Assembly (NCBI RefSeq): GCF_018381315.1
Contig: NZ_JAGZSD010000001.1
Coordinates: 186,001 to 250,000 of the forward strand
Origin: Anaerostipes sp.
GTDB taxonomy: Bacteria; Bacillota; Clostridia; Lachnospirales; Lachnospiraceae
Length of the DNA: 64,000 nucleotides
Reading direction: 5' to 3'
The translations under genes were made by a program, and so were the position numbers. How positions within the stretch are numbered: position 1 is the stretch's first letter; each line of letters begins with the position of its first letter. Shown in pieces: positions 41,692 to 51,225 of the stretch. The notes under the pieces were generated by a model that saw nothing but the letters and a program-made list of their open reading frames with translations, had not been told where the DNA came from and did no database searches.

Positions 41692-42851
41692 TGAAAGATA
41701 TGCTGTCAAAAAAGGCCGTTATGCTGGAACCATCCGGCATACGGAAGTTTTTCGATATCGTGAGCGAGATGCCGGAAGCGATTTCCCTGGGTGTGGGAGA
41801 GCCGGATTTTGATACTCCCTGGAGGATCAGGGAAGAGGGCATCTATTCTCTGGAGAAGGGCAGAACCTTCTATACGTCCAATGCGGGACTGAAAGAGCTG
41901 CGGGATGAGATCTGCAGATATTTAAAAAGAAAATACCATATGCATTATACAAACGACGAGATTCTTGTGTCTGTAGGCGGAAGTGAGGGGATCGATGTGG
42001 CGCTTAGAGCCATCATCAATCCGGGAGATGAGGTTATCGTACCCCAGCCGTCCTTTGTCTGCTATGTACCGTGCGTTATTATGGCGGACGGGGTGCCCGT
42101 TACTGTGGAGCTGAAGGAAGAACATAAATTTAAGCTCACAAGGGAACAGCTGGAAGCTGCAGTTACGGATAAAACAAAAGCCATCATCATGTCATTTCCG
42201 AATAACCCGACAGGGGCAATTATGACCAAAAAGGATCTGGAACCGATTGCGGATTTTGCAAAGGAACACGATCTGCTGGTAATCTCTGATGAGATTTATT
42301 CTGAGCTTACTTATGGCCATAAGCATGTCAGTATCGGTGCACTTCCCGATATGAAGGAGCGGACCATTGTGATCAACGGATTTTCAAAGGCGTTTGCCAT
42401 GACCGGATGGAGACTTGGTTATGCGGCGGCTCCGGAAATCATTATGGAGCAGATGGTGAAAATACATCAGTATGGTATCATGGCGGCGCCGACTACCAGC
42501 CAGTATGCCGCGGTGGAAGCCCTGCGTGCCTGTGATGATGAGGTAGAGGAAATGAAGAATTCCTATAACCAGAGAAGGCGGTATTTGCTGCACCGTTTCA
42601 AAGAACTGGGACTGGAGTGCTTTGAGCCGGAGGGTGCGTTTTATGCATTTCCGTCGATCAAGGAATTTGGAATGAGTTCAGAGAAGTTTGCTGAAGAGCT
42701 GTTAAAGGAACAGAAAGTAGCCATCGTGCCCGGCACTGCATTCGGAGCGTGCGGGGAAGGATATTTAAGGGTATCCTATGCATATTCTATCGATGAGCTG
42801 AAGGAAGCCCTGAGCAGGCTTGGTACATTTATTGAGAAACTAAGGAGATAA
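41691..42851 (+). CDS. PLP-dependent class I/II aminotransferase
   Basis: A 386-residue fold-type I transaminase. SVGGSEGIDVAL, the NPTG motif in SFPNNPTGAIM, the ISDEIYSELTY Asp/Tyr for the cofactor, and the Lys-containing SFSKAFAMTGWRLGY are all present; Arg in YLRVSYAYS binds the carboxylate. The preferred amino acid is unknown (alanine, aromatic or aspartate types share these motifs). The TAATG overlap couples it to the Lrp-type gene. Confidence 0.92.
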   Translation: MKDMLSKKAVMLEPSGIRKFFDIVSEMPEAISLGVGEPDFDTPWRIREEGIYSLEKGRTFYTSNAGLKELRDEICRYLKRKYHMHYTNDEILVSVGGSEGIDVALRAIINPGDEVIVPQPSFVCYVPCVIMADGVPVTVELKEEHKFKLTREQLEAAVTDKTKAIIMSFPNNPTGAIMTKKDLEPIADFAKEHDLLVISDEIYSELTYGHKHVSIGALPDMKERTIVINGFSKAFAMTGWRLGYAAAPEIIMEQMVKIHQYGIMAAPTTSQYAAVEALRACDDEVEEMKNSYNQRRRYLLHRFKELGLECFEPEGAFYAFPSIKEFGMSSEKFAEELLKEQKVAIVPGTAFGACGEGYLRVSYAYSIDELKEALSRLGTFIEKLRR

Positions 42852-42853
42852 TC

Positions 42854-43354
42854 ATGCTGCATATTGTTCTGCATGAGCCGGAGATGCCGGCCAACACTGG
42901 AAATATCGGAAGGACATGCGTTGCCTGCGGGGCAGTCCTGCATCTGATCGAGCCGCTTGGATTTAAACTGAATGAAAAGATGATCAAACGGGCAGGATTG
43001 GACTACTGGGAGCATTTGGATGTGAGGACTTATGTAAATTTTGAGGATTTCCTTGAGAAAAATGGATATCCGAAAATTTATATGGCAACTACAAAGTCCA
43101 GACAGACTTATGCGGATGTCGCTTATGAGGGGGCAGACCAGGACGTCTATCTGATGTTTGGAAAAGAGAGCGCCGGGATTCCGGAAGAAATCCTGCTGGA
43201 TTATAAAGATACCGCAGTCAGGATTCCGATGCTTCCTGCGATCCGTTCCCTGAATCTGTCCAACTCTGTGGCTGTTGTCGCCTATGAGGTGCTGAGGCAG
43301 CAGGGGTTCGATCATTTTCAGAGAGAAGGCCAGCTGCATCATTATGAGTGGTAG
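42854..43354 (+). CDS. trmL: tRNA (cytidine/uridine-34-2'-O)-methyltransferase TrmL
   Basis: A 166-residue minimalist SPOUT methyltransferase that modifies the wobble base of tRNA-Leu. The start LHIVLHEPEMPANTGNIGRT and the SAM knot segments MFGKESAGIPEE and RIPMLPAIRSLNLSNSVAVV are diagnostic. Two bases separate it from the aminotransferase gene. Confidence 0.95.
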   Translation: MLHIVLHEPEMPANTGNIGRTCVACGAVLHLIEPLGFKLNEKMIKRAGLDYWEHLDVRTYVNFEDFLEKNGYPKIYMATTKSRQTYADVAYEGADQDVYLMFGKESAGIPEEILLDYKDTAVRIPMLPAIRSLNLSNSVAVVAYEVLRQQGFDHFQREGQLHHYEW

Positions 43355-43372
43355 AAAACGAGGAGAGAGATT

Positions 43373-44110
43373 ATGAGAGAGAGAATGAGGGCAAAGGATA
43401 TAAAAGCATTTGCCAAAGAAAAATTAAAAGTAAATCTGAAGGTTCTAATACTGATTCAGATCATTATTGTGCTTATCACCATGGGAATTACAGTGTGGGC
43501 TAATGCATTCCAAAGACTGACTGGTTCCTGGATATTGACATTTTTGATACAGATTTTAGAAATGTTTATAATGTATGTTTTTTTTGCGGGCAGTACTTAT
43601 GCATGTTACATGAGTTCCATGGGTATGAAGCCAGGAATAGAGGATGCTTTTTATGCATTCCGAAAAAAGGCGAGAGCAGTTTTATGGGTAATCCTCAGAA
43701 AATGTATTATGATTCAGGTGTATGCAGCAATATTTGGCTTCTTCATCGGAATATTCACTTCAGCCATTGATGCTGACAGCAGTATCGCACTTCTTATCTC
43801 CGGTATATTGTCAGTGATCATAGTCGAACTTCGTTATTTCCCTGCAATATATTTGTTGATGGAAGGTGAAGAGAAGGAAGCAAAGAAGGCAGTGTGGCAG
43901 GGCACAGACTTGATGAAAAATAATTATACAAGACTGATCTCCCTGTACCTTTCTTTTATTCCGTGGATGCTTCTTGGTGTCCTTACACTTGGAATCGGAC
44001 TGTTTGTAGTGGGCCCATGGGTGCAGGTTTCCATGGCAGTATTTTACAAGGATCTGATTGAACGGGAAAAGGTAAAAACAGGTGCGAAAGCGGAAGATAG
44101 TATGGGATAA
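43373..44110 (+). CDS. DUF975 integral membrane protein, copy 1
   Basis: A 245-residue protein, about six membrane helices, starting MRERMRAKDIKAFAKEKLK, the amphipathic first segment of DUF975. Conserved parts: VELRYFPAIYLLMEGEE and a late LLGVLTLGIGLFVVGPWVQV. AGGAGAGAG precedes the ATG. First of three tandem paralogues. Function unknown; these proteins are common in Firmicutes. Confidence 0.85.
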   Translation: MRERMRAKDIKAFAKEKLKVNLKVLILIQIIIVLITMGITVWANAFQRLTGSWILTFLIQILEMFIMYVFFAGSTYACYMSSMGMKPGIEDAFYAFRKKARAVLWVILRKCIMIQVYAAIFGFFIGIFTSAIDADSSIALLISGILSVIIVELRYFPAIYLLMEGEEKEAKKAVWQGTDLMKNNYTRLISLYLSFIPWMLLGVLTLGIGLFVVGPWVQVSMAVFYKDLIEREKVKTGAKAEDSMG

Positions 44111-44118
44111 GATTTTGT

Positions 44119-44832
44119 ATGAAAATCAGAGAGATAATTGATACCGCCGGCAGACGGGTTAAGGAAGATTGGAAACGATTAGCACTGTTTCAGCTGGTTA
44201 TCATATTCGTTTTTTTGGCATTGACTATACTGGAATATGCTTTGAGCAGAAGAGTTAGAATGCAATCATTGAAATTGCTGATAAGTTTTACTCTTAATTT
44301 ATTGAAACTGCTGCTGACAGGCGGGGCTGCCTATGGTTTTATGAAAGCGGCCGTCGGTGAAGAAGTCAAAGTGCAAGATATGTTTTTTGTATTTTGGTAT
44401 GATGCGCTGACTTACACAGCGGTCAATCTAAAAATTGTATTGATGTTTGCTGCCGTTATTATAATAGGCCTGCGCTGGATTTCAGGACTTTTTTTCTATG
44501 CATACACATTTACTGCCGCATTGGTTGTCACGTATGTATTGGCTGCATGCATATGGATGTTTTTTCGATTCCGTTATTTTCTCTCAATTTATCTTTTGAT
44601 TGATGGTGAAGAAGTTACATCTAAATGGGCGTTGAAAAGAAGTGCGCGAATGATGGAGGGCAATTATATCAGGCTGATCGGCCTTCAATTATTTTTTCTG
44701 CCTTTTATTCTGTTATCAGTGCTTACATGTGGAATTGGCTTTTTATTTGTGTTACCATGGAATAATGTGGCAAATGCATTATTCTATATGGATCTGATCT
44801 GCAAAGATAAGAAGCTAGAGGAGCAGATTTGA
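44119..44832 (+). CDS. DUF975 integral membrane protein, copy 2 (divergent)
   Basis: A 237-residue paralogue, starting MKIREIIDTAGRRVKEDWKR. The FRYFLSIYLLIDGEE and VLTCGIGFLFVLPWNNV segments mirror the neighbours, but overall similarity is lower, so this copy has diverged most. The ribosome site is weak, and translation may depend on coupling to copy 1 (8-bp gap). Confidence 0.8.
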   Translation: MKIREIIDTAGRRVKEDWKRLALFQLVIIFVFLALTILEYALSRRVRMQSLKLLISFTLNLLKLLLTGGAAYGFMKAAVGEEVKVQDMFFVFWYDALTYTAVNLKIVLMFAAVIIIGLRWISGLFFYAYTFTAALVVTYVLAACIWMFFRFRYFLSIYLLIDGEEVTSKWALKRSARMMEGNYIRLIGLQLFFLPFILLSVLTCGIGFLFVLPWNNVANALFYMDLICKDKKLEEQI

Positions 44833-44844
44833 AGTGGAAGTGTA

Positions 44845-45558
44845 ATGAGAGAGAGAATGAAGTTTAAGGATATACGGGGCTTAGCAAAAGAAAGAGCTAA
44901 GGAAAGTCTGAATACTTTAATACTGATGGAAGTAATCATCATAATAATTAGTTTGGGGATTCAGAGATGGGGAGAAGGACTGGTGACACTATTTCCATTT
45001 CTGCCGTTTTTATTACTGATAGATATTTTAGCATACATACTGGTGTCTTTGTTTTGGACAGGAAATACCTTCTCTTGCGTAATGGTGACCATAGGCATGA
45101 AAGCAGAAGTGGACCATATCTTTTATGGATTTAAACATAATAGAAAAGAAATCTTATGGCTGCTTTTGAGAAAAATTTTGATAATAAAAGTGTACATTGC
45201 ACTGTTTTCTATTATTGGAAATTTTTTGTGTGAGATGTTTCAGCTGGATAATTCTTACATGTACTTAATTGCCTATTTATTAGCGTATACTGTTGTAGAG
45301 CTGCGTTATTTTCCTGCGTTATATTTGCTTTTAGATGGTGAAGAACAGAAATGTGGTCTGTCAGTATCCCGGGGAATCAGGATGATGAAAGGTAATTATT
45401 TAAGACTGATCTTACTTAGTTTTTCTTTTCTTCCTTGGATATTAGTGGGTCTGCTGCTCTGCGGACTGGGGATTTTAATTGTTGCACCATGGATCCAGAT
45501 ATCTTTCGTCATATTTTATATGGAATTAAAGCAGCAGGAAAAGAAAAAATACGTATGA
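44845..45558 (+). CDS. DUF975 integral membrane protein, copy 3
   Basis: A 237-residue paralogue closest to copy 1: it starts MRERMKFKDIRGLAKERAKE and has VELRYFPALYLLLDGEEQ and LLLCGLGILIVAPWIQI. About six membrane helices. Copies 1-3 lie head-to-tail within 2.2 kb and are likely one transcript. A+T content is higher than in the adjacent housekeeping genes. Confidence 0.83.
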   Translation: MRERMKFKDIRGLAKERAKESLNTLILMEVIIIIISLGIQRWGEGLVTLFPFLPFLLLIDILAYILVSLFWTGNTFSCVMVTIGMKAEVDHIFYGFKHNRKEILWLLLRKILIIKVYIALFSIIGNFLCEMFQLDNSYMYLIAYLLAYTVVELRYFPALYLLLDGEEQKCGLSVSRGIRMMKGNYLRLILLSFSFLPWILVGLLLCGLGILIVAPWIQISFVIFYMELKQQEKKKYV

Positions 45559-45642
45559 AGGCGGAAAAGGATATTAGGCAGGAGAAAGTATGAAAATTAG
45601 AAAGTATTTTAATAAATTAAGATATAAAAGGAGATAAATCAC

Positions 45643-47079
45643 ATGGCAAAAGAAAAGAAGCTGGTGGAAGCCATCACAGCAATGGATGAAGATTTCGCAC
45701 AGTGGTATACCGATGTAGTTAAAAAAGCAGAATTAATTGAATATTCCAGCGTGAAGGGATGTATGATCCTGCGTCCCAACGGATATGCCATCTGGGAGAA
45801 TATCCAGAAGGTTATGGATGCCAAATTTAAAGAAACCGGAGTGGAAAATGTGGCTATGCCGATGTTTATTCCGGAAAGTCTTTTGGAGAGAGAAAAGGAC
45901 CATGTGGAAGGCTTTGCGCCGGAAGTGGCGTGGGTAACCCATGGCGGGAATAAGAAACTGGAAGAGCGTCTCTGTGTCCGTCCTACTTCGGAGACTTTAT
46001 TCTGTGACTTCTATTCTAATATTATTCAGTCCTACAGGGACCTGCCGAAATTATATAATCAGTGGGTATCCGTAGTGCGTTGGGAAAAGAGCACCAGGCC
46101 ATTCCTCAGAACCTCAGAATTTTACTGGCAGGAAGGGCATACAGCCCATGCTACAGCTGATGAGGCAGAAGAGCGCACTGTTCAGATGTTAAATATGTAT
46201 GCAGATTTCTGTGAACAGTATTTAGCAATTCCGGTTGTAAAAGGACAGAAGACAGAGAAAGAAAAATTTGCGGGTGCCAATGCTACCTACACAATCGAAG
46301 CGCTGATGCATGACGGAAAAGCTCTCCAGTCCGGTACCAGCCATAACTTTGGAGACGGATTTGCCAAAGCATTTGACATCCAGTATACAGATAAGAACAA
46401 TAAGCTGCAGTATGTGCACCAGACCTCATGGGGAATGTCTACCCGTATTATCGGAGCTATCATCATGGTCCACGGAGATGATTCAGGACTTGTACTTCCT
46501 CCGAAAATTGCACCGGTACAGACAATGATCGTGCCGATTATGCAGAAAAAAGAAGGTGTTCTTGAGAAAGCAGAAGAAATCAGGCAGCTTCTTTCTAAAA
46601 ATTATAAAGTAAAAGTAGATGATTCCGATAAGAGCCCGGGATGGAAGTTCAGTGAACAGGAAGTTCAGGGAATCCCGACCAGGATCGAGATCGGGCCGAA
46701 AGATATTGAAAAAAACCAGGCAGTGATCGTGCGCCGTGATACAAGGGAAAAGTTCATTGTTTCTCTTGATGAACTCGAAGCAAAGTTAGCTGAGGTGCTT
46801 GAACAGATGCAGAGCGATATGCTGGAGCGTGCCAAGAAGCATTTGAAGGACAACACTCATGAAGCAGGCAGCTGGGATGAATTTAAAGATATCATCGAGA
46901 AACAGCAGGGATTTGTAAAAGCCATGTGGTGCGGAGAGACAGAATGTGAGGAAGCGATTAAGGATGAGACCGGCGCTACCACACGCTGTATGCCGTTTGA
47001 ACAGGAACATTTAGGTGATGTATGTGTCCATTGCGGCAAACCTGCCAAGAAGATGGTTCTTTTCGGAAAAGCTTATTAA
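45643..47079 (+). CDS. proS: Prolyl-tRNA synthetase (archaeal/eukaryotic-type ProS)
   Basis: A 478-residue class II synthetase. Motif 2 is in VRWEKSTRPFLRTSEFYWQE, RPTSETLF is upstream, and motif 3 is near TRIIGAIIMVHGDDSG. It lacks the editing insertion of the long bacterial form. A C-terminal zinc-type domain has four Cys (WCGETEC, RCMPF, VCVHCGKPA). Length and domain order fit the ProS type 3 form common in clostridia. AAAGGAGAT precedes the ATG. No T-box leader is recognisable in the 84 bp upstream. Confidence 0.96.
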   Translation: MAKEKKLVEAITAMDEDFAQWYTDVVKKAELIEYSSVKGCMILRPNGYAIWENIQKVMDAKFKETGVENVAMPMFIPESLLEREKDHVEGFAPEVAWVTHGGNKKLEERLCVRPTSETLFCDFYSNIIQSYRDLPKLYNQWVSVVRWEKSTRPFLRTSEFYWQEGHTAHATADEAEERTVQMLNMYADFCEQYLAIPVVKGQKTEKEKFAGANATYTIEALMHDGKALQSGTSHNFGDGFAKAFDIQYTDKNNKLQYVHQTSWGMSTRIIGAIIMVHGDDSGLVLPPKIAPVQTMIVPIMQKKEGVLEKAEEIRQLLSKNYKVKVDDSDKSPGWKFSEQEVQGIPTRIEIGPKDIEKNQAVIVRRDTREKFIVSLDELEAKLAEVLEQMQSDMLERAKKHLKDNTHEAGSWDEFKDIIEKQQGFVKAMWCGETECEEAIKDETGATTRCMPFEQEHLGDVCVHCGKPAKKMVLFGKAY

Positions 47080-47088
47080 AGGAAATTT

Positions 47089-48438
47089 ATGTTTAAAATA
47101 GAGATACCTGAAAAAGCAAAACAGATTATAAATCAGCTGGAACAGGCCGGCTACGAAGCATATGTCGTAGGCGGCCCGGTCCGGGACTGCATTTTGGGCA
47201 AGTGTCCTATGGACTGGGACATTACCACATCCGCATCTCCTTACCAAGTAAAGGAGATTTTTTCATATACCATTGATACCGGCATTGCCCACGGCACTGT
47301 CACAGTCATGATGGGCCATGAACCGTTTGAAGTGACCACTTACCGGGTGGACGGAGAATATAAGGATCACAGAAGGCCGGAGGAGGTCTGCTTTACAAAA
47401 TCTTTGAAAGAAGATCTGCTGAGAAGAGATTTTACGATCAATGCCATGGCATATAATGACAGAGACGGGCTGATTGATTATTACGGCGGAGTGGATGACC
47501 TGAAACAAAATATCATCCGCTGCGTAGGTGAGGCGTCAAAACGTTTTGATGAGGATGCCCTGAGAATATTAAGGGCTCTTCGGTTCCAGGCACAGCTGGG
47601 TTTTGTCATTGAGGATAAGACAAAGCAGGCAGTCAGGGAGCAGGCAAAATTTTTAAAGGACATCAGTGCAGAACGGATCCAGGTGGAGCTTACCAAACTT
47701 CTTGTATCCGGCCATCCGGAAACAATTCTTCATGCATATGAACTGGGAGTTACAAGTGTGGTGCTTCCGGAGTTTGACCGGATGATGGAGACTCCTCAGA
47801 ATAATCCCCACCACCGCTACAGCGTAGGGATCCACACAGTGGAGGCATTAAAGAATGCGGAGTCAGACCATATCCTGCGATGGACCATGCTTCTCCACGA
47901 TGTGGGAAAACCGGAGGCCAGAGTGGAAGGACCGGATAAAGACCGGTTCCGGGGACACCATATTATCGGTGAGGAAATGGCCGGACAAATTTTAAGGAGA
48001 CTGAAGTTTGACAATCAGACAGTGAAACAGGTGAAAGCACTGGTCCGCTGGCATGATATCCGGTTCGGATCACTGAAGGAAGTGAATAAGAAGACGGTAA
48101 GGCGATGGGCCAGCAAACTTTCAGTTCCTTTATTTGAAAAGCTTTTAAAGGTCCAGCAGGCAGATATCCTGGCCCAGAGCAGCTTTATGCTGGAGGAAAA
48201 GCAGGAGATTCTTGACCGGACCGCAGCTCTGTTTGAGGAAATTAAAAAGGAAAAGGACTGTCTCCAAATAAAAGATCTGGCTCTTGACGGAAAGGACCTG
48301 ATCCGTCTCGGCATGAAACCCGGAAAAGAATTGGGTGACATGCTCAATGAGCTATTGGAGCTGGTTCTGGATGATCCGCAAAAAAACAGCAGAGAGATAC
48401 TTAAGCAGGCCGTGAGGGAGAAAAGAGGGCAGCAATGA
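47089..48438 (+). CDS. cca: CCA tRNA nucleotidyltransferase
   Basis: A 449-residue class II CCA-adding enzyme. The nucleotidyltransferase signature GGPVRDCILG with DWDI catalytic acids is at residues 25-45, followed by the RRDFTINAMAYN and DALRILRALRF motifs, and an HD domain (MLLHDVGKPEAR) in the second half that may confer phosphohydrolase activity. All five tRNA genes of this window lack CCA, so this enzyme is needed to complete them. The last 4 bp overlap the GDPD gene. Confidence 0.95.
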   Translation: MFKIEIPEKAKQIINQLEQAGYEAYVVGGPVRDCILGKCPMDWDITTSASPYQVKEIFSYTIDTGIAHGTVTVMMGHEPFEVTTYRVDGEYKDHRRPEEVCFTKSLKEDLLRRDFTINAMAYNDRDGLIDYYGGVDDLKQNIIRCVGEASKRFDEDALRILRALRFQAQLGFVIEDKTKQAVREQAKFLKDISAERIQVELTKLLVSGHPETILHAYELGVTSVVLPEFDRMMETPQNNPHHRYSVGIHTVEALKNAESDHILRWTMLLHDVGKPEARVEGPDKDRFRGHHIIGEEMAGQILRRLKFDNQTVKQVKALVRWHDIRFGSLKEVNKKTVRRWASKLSVPLFEKLLKVQQADILAQSSFMLEEKQEILDRTAALFEEIKKEKDCLQIKDLALDGKDLIRLGMKPGKELGDMLNELLELVLDDPQKNSREILKQAVREKRGQQ

Positions 48439-49232
48439 TCATTGTATTGATACCAGTTTGTATTTTTTTATACCTGTATATGATCTACCCCGGGAAGACC
48501 AGAAAGCATCCGGTGCTGGAAACAAAGTACTTTGCACACCGGGGCCTGCATGGATTTGACGGCATACCGGAAAATTCCATGGCAGCTTTTAAAAATGCAG
48601 TAGATCACGGATATGGTATTGAACTGGATGTACAGCTTACCAAAGATGATGTGATGGTAGTCCATCATGATTATGATATTAAGAGAACATGCGGAGTCAA
48701 CAAAAAAATCCGGGATCTGACATATGAGGAGCTGAGAAGATATCCTCTGATGGAGACAAAAGAGCGCATCCCCAGATTTGTGGATGTGCTGGAAATGGTC
48801 CATGGACAGGTGCCTCTCCTGGTAGAACTTAAAATGGAGCACTGTGACCGGAAGCTGTGCAGGCTGTCAGCAGGGGCACTGGACCAGTATCATGGGCTTT
48901 ACTGTATGGAATCCTTTCATCCGTATGCGCTCTTCTGGTTTCGGATAAATCGTCCGGAAGTGATCCGGGGACAGCTTTCCATGAATTTTAGGAAGGATAA
49001 ACATAAAGGCAATCAGCTGGCTTACTGGGCAGAAAAGAATCTTCTGACGAACTTTGCGACAAGACCGGATTTCATTGCATATAAGTATATTTACTGGAAT
49101 GAACTGTCTTTGAGAGTGTGCCGGAGGATTTCCGGGATTCCTGTCTATGGATGGACATTCCGGGATAAAAAAGATTTTGAAAAATACCGAAAGAGGTTTT
49201 ATGGATTTATTTTTGAAAAGTTTATACCCTAA
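48435..49232 (+). CDS. Glycerophosphodiester phosphodiesterase
   Basis: A 265-residue GDPD-family hydrolase releasing glycerol-3-phosphate from phosphodiesters. One N-terminal helix (IIVLIPVCIFLYLYMI) suggests membrane attachment. The catalytic pair is in FAHRGLHG and VVHHDYD, metal ligands in PENS and ELDVQLTKDD. The ATGA overlap with cca indicates coupling. Confidence 0.92.
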   Translation: MIIVLIPVCIFLYLYMIYPGKTRKHPVLETKYFAHRGLHGFDGIPENSMAAFKNAVDHGYGIELDVQLTKDDVMVVHHDYDIKRTCGVNKKIRDLTYEELRRYPLMETKERIPRFVDVLEMVHGQVPLLVELKMEHCDRKLCRLSAGALDQYHGLYCMESFHPYALFWFRINRPEVIRGQLSMNFRKDKHKGNQLAYWAEKNLLTNFATRPDFIAYKYIYWNELSLRVCRRISGIPVYGWTFRDKKDFEKYRKRFYGFIFEKFIP

Positions 49233-49264
49233 AATGTATACCCACAGGGCACACCGTATTTTAT

Positions 49265-49309
49265 GCCCTTCGGGCTGGCGTGCTTTCGCACGATAATGTA
49301 TGCTATAAT
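49265..49309 (+). promoter_or_regulatory. Paired tetraloop hairpins and an extended -10 before ddl
   Basis: GCCC-TTC-GGGC (49265-49275) and CGTGC-TTTC-GCACG (49279-49292) are followed by TGCTATAAT (49301-49309), an extended -10 element. The hairpins lack T tracts; they may be a decayed terminator or repeat remnant. Confidence 0.5.
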
Positions 49310-49342
49310 GTCACCATGATTAAAAGGAGATGTAAGACAGAT

Positions 49343-50395
49343 ATGAAGAAGAATATCGCTGTAATTTTCGGAGGAAGATCCTCAGAACATGAAGTATCCT
49401 GTGTTTCGGCTGCAACGGTTATCCGAAGCCTGGATGAAAATAAATATAATGTGATTTTAGTGGGGATAACAAGAGGCGGCCGCTGGCTGCTTGTGGATAA
49501 ACTGAAAGATATTGAAGACGGAAGCTGGAGAGAATCCAAAGTGAATGCGGTTATTTCTCCGGATACACAGGATCAGTCCCTTATTCTTTTGGCAGAGGGA
49601 ACGTACCGGCTTCAGCCGGTCGATGTGATCTTTCCGGTGCTCCACGGTTTAAACGGAGAAGACGGAACGATCCAGGGGCTGTTTGAGATGGCGCAGATTC
49701 CGTATGTAGGCTGCGGAGTTCTTGCCTCAGCAGTATCTATGGATAAGGTCTACACAAAGATCATAGTGGAAGACCTGGGAATCCGCCAGGCAGAGTTTGT
49801 ACACATTAGAAGGAGTGACCTGGATCAGATAGAAGATGCCCTTGACAGGGCGGAGGCAAAGCTTTCCTATCCAATGTTTGTAAAACCTTCACGTGCCGGA
49901 TCTTCTGTGGGAGTTTCCAAGGCAGAAAATAGAGAAGAATTGTCAGCCGCCCTATCAAAGGCTGCAGAGCATGACCGGAACATCCTGGTGGAAGAGACGA
50001 TTGTGGGACGGGAAGTAGAGTGTGCGGTTCTCGGCGGAAAGGAAGTCAAAGCTTCCGGTGTAGGGGAGATTCTTGCAGCAGCCGATTTTTATGATTATGA
50101 CGCCAAATATAATAATCAGGAATCCAAGACGCTGATCGACCCGCCGATGCCTGAGGAGACGAGAGAAGAGATCCGAAGATCTGCAGCTGAAATTTTTAAG
50201 GCTGTGGACGGATATGGACTTTCCCGTGTGGATTTCTTTATTGCAGAAAGCGGAGAAGTGGTATTTAATGAGATCAATACACTCCCGGGATTTACCTCCA
50301 TCAGTATGTATCCGATGCTGTGGGCAGCCCAGGGGATTGAGACACCGGCTCTTGCAGATGAGCTGATCCGTCTTGCGGAAGAAAGGTTTGAGTAA
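49343..50395 (+). CDS. ddl: D-alanine--D-alanine ligase
   Basis: A 350-residue ATP-grasp ligase making the dipeptide of peptidoglycan precursors. Start at ATG 49343 (AAAGGAG upstream); an earlier frame lacks a site. N-terminal IAVIFGGRSSEHEVS, VFPVLHGLNGEDGTIQG, FVKPSRAGSSVGVSKA and FNEINTLPGFTSISMYP are family signatures. The Tyr in ISMYP predicts D-Ala rather than D-Lac specificity. It lies 2 bp ahead of murI, giving a small wall-precursor operon. Confidence 0.96.
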   Translation: MKKNIAVIFGGRSSEHEVSCVSAATVIRSLDENKYNVILVGITRGGRWLLVDKLKDIEDGSWRESKVNAVISPDTQDQSLILLAEGTYRLQPVDVIFPVLHGLNGEDGTIQGLFEMAQIPYVGCGVLASAVSMDKVYTKIIVEDLGIRQAEFVHIRRSDLDQIEDALDRAEAKLSYPMFVKPSRAGSSVGVSKAENREELSAALSKAAEHDRNILVEETIVGREVECAVLGGKEVKASGVGEILAAADFYDYDAKYNNQESKTLIDPPMPEETREEIRRSAAEIFKAVDGYGLSRVDFFIAESGEVVFNEINTLPGFTSISMYPMLWAAQGIETPALADELIRLAEERFE

Positions 50396-50397
50396 AA

Positions 50398-51216
50398 ATG
50401 AGCACTGCACATGATAATGCACCGATCGGAGTGTTTGATTCAGGTGTGGGAGGCCTTACCGTTGCCCGGGAGATTATGAGACAGCTTCCGGATGAGAGTC
50501 TGATTTATTTTGGAGACACAGCGAGAGTTCCCTACGGAACAAAATCAAAGGATACGGTTATCCGGTATTCCAGGCAGATTGTAAACTTTCTGCTGAGCAG
50601 GAATGTCAAAGCTATAGTGGTTGCATGCAATACGGCCAGTGCCCTGGCCATGTCAGAGCTTCAGAAGGAATATATCGTGCCGATGATCGGCATGGTAAGA
50701 CCCGGAGCCACTGCGGCTACCAGAGCCACAAAGAATCATCATATCGGTATTATAGGGACCAATGCCACTATAAAGAGCGGGCAGTATGGAAGGTATTTAA
50801 GAGAGCTGAATCCGGAGGTCACAGTTGTAACCAAGGCATGCCCTATGTTTGTGCCTCTTGTGGAAGAGGGGCTTATCGATGACAGGATTACAGAAGATAT
50901 GGTGTCCAGGTATCTGAGGGAATTCGACCAGTATGAGATTGATTCTCTGATCCTTGGGTGTACTCATTATCCTCTGCTTCAGAATCCTATCAAAAACTTT
51001 GTGGGAGATGCGGTGACTTTGATCAATCCTGCCTACGAGGCGGCAAAGTCTCTGAAAGAATTGTTAAAAGACCGCAGAATAGCCGCAGAGAATGGGCATA
51101 CCGCAGAATATGAATACTATGTCAGCGACATGGAGGATCAGTTTCTGACCTTTGCAGACAGAGTGCTCCCATGCCATGTGGAAAATGTACAGCCGATCGA
51201 TATTGAGAAATATTAA
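50398..51216 (+). CDS. murI: Glutamate racemase
   Basis: A 272-residue cofactor-independent racemase supplying D-glutamate for peptidoglycan. The two catalytic cysteines are in VVACNTASA and LGCTHYPLL, and the N-terminus GVFDSGVGGLTVAREI is diagnostic. It follows ddl directly, so D-Glu and D-Ala-D-Ala supply are likely co-regulated. Confidence 0.97.
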   Translation: MSTAHDNAPIGVFDSGVGGLTVAREIMRQLPDESLIYFGDTARVPYGTKSKDTVIRYSRQIVNFLLSRNVKAIVVACNTASALAMSELQKEYIVPMIGMVRPGATAATRATKNHHIGIIGTNATIKSGQYGRYLRELNPEVTVVTKACPMFVPLVEEGLIDDRITEDMVSRYLREFDQYEIDSLILGCTHYPLLQNPIKNFVGDAVTLINPAYEAAKSLKELLKDRRIAAENGHTAEYEYYVSDMEDQFLTFADRVLPCHVENVQPIDIEKY

Positions 51217-51225
51217 AGGAGACAA

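Noticed and set aside
45559..45642. T-box leader for proS
   Set aside because: Only 84 bp are available, with no T-box sequence or antiterminator hairpin.
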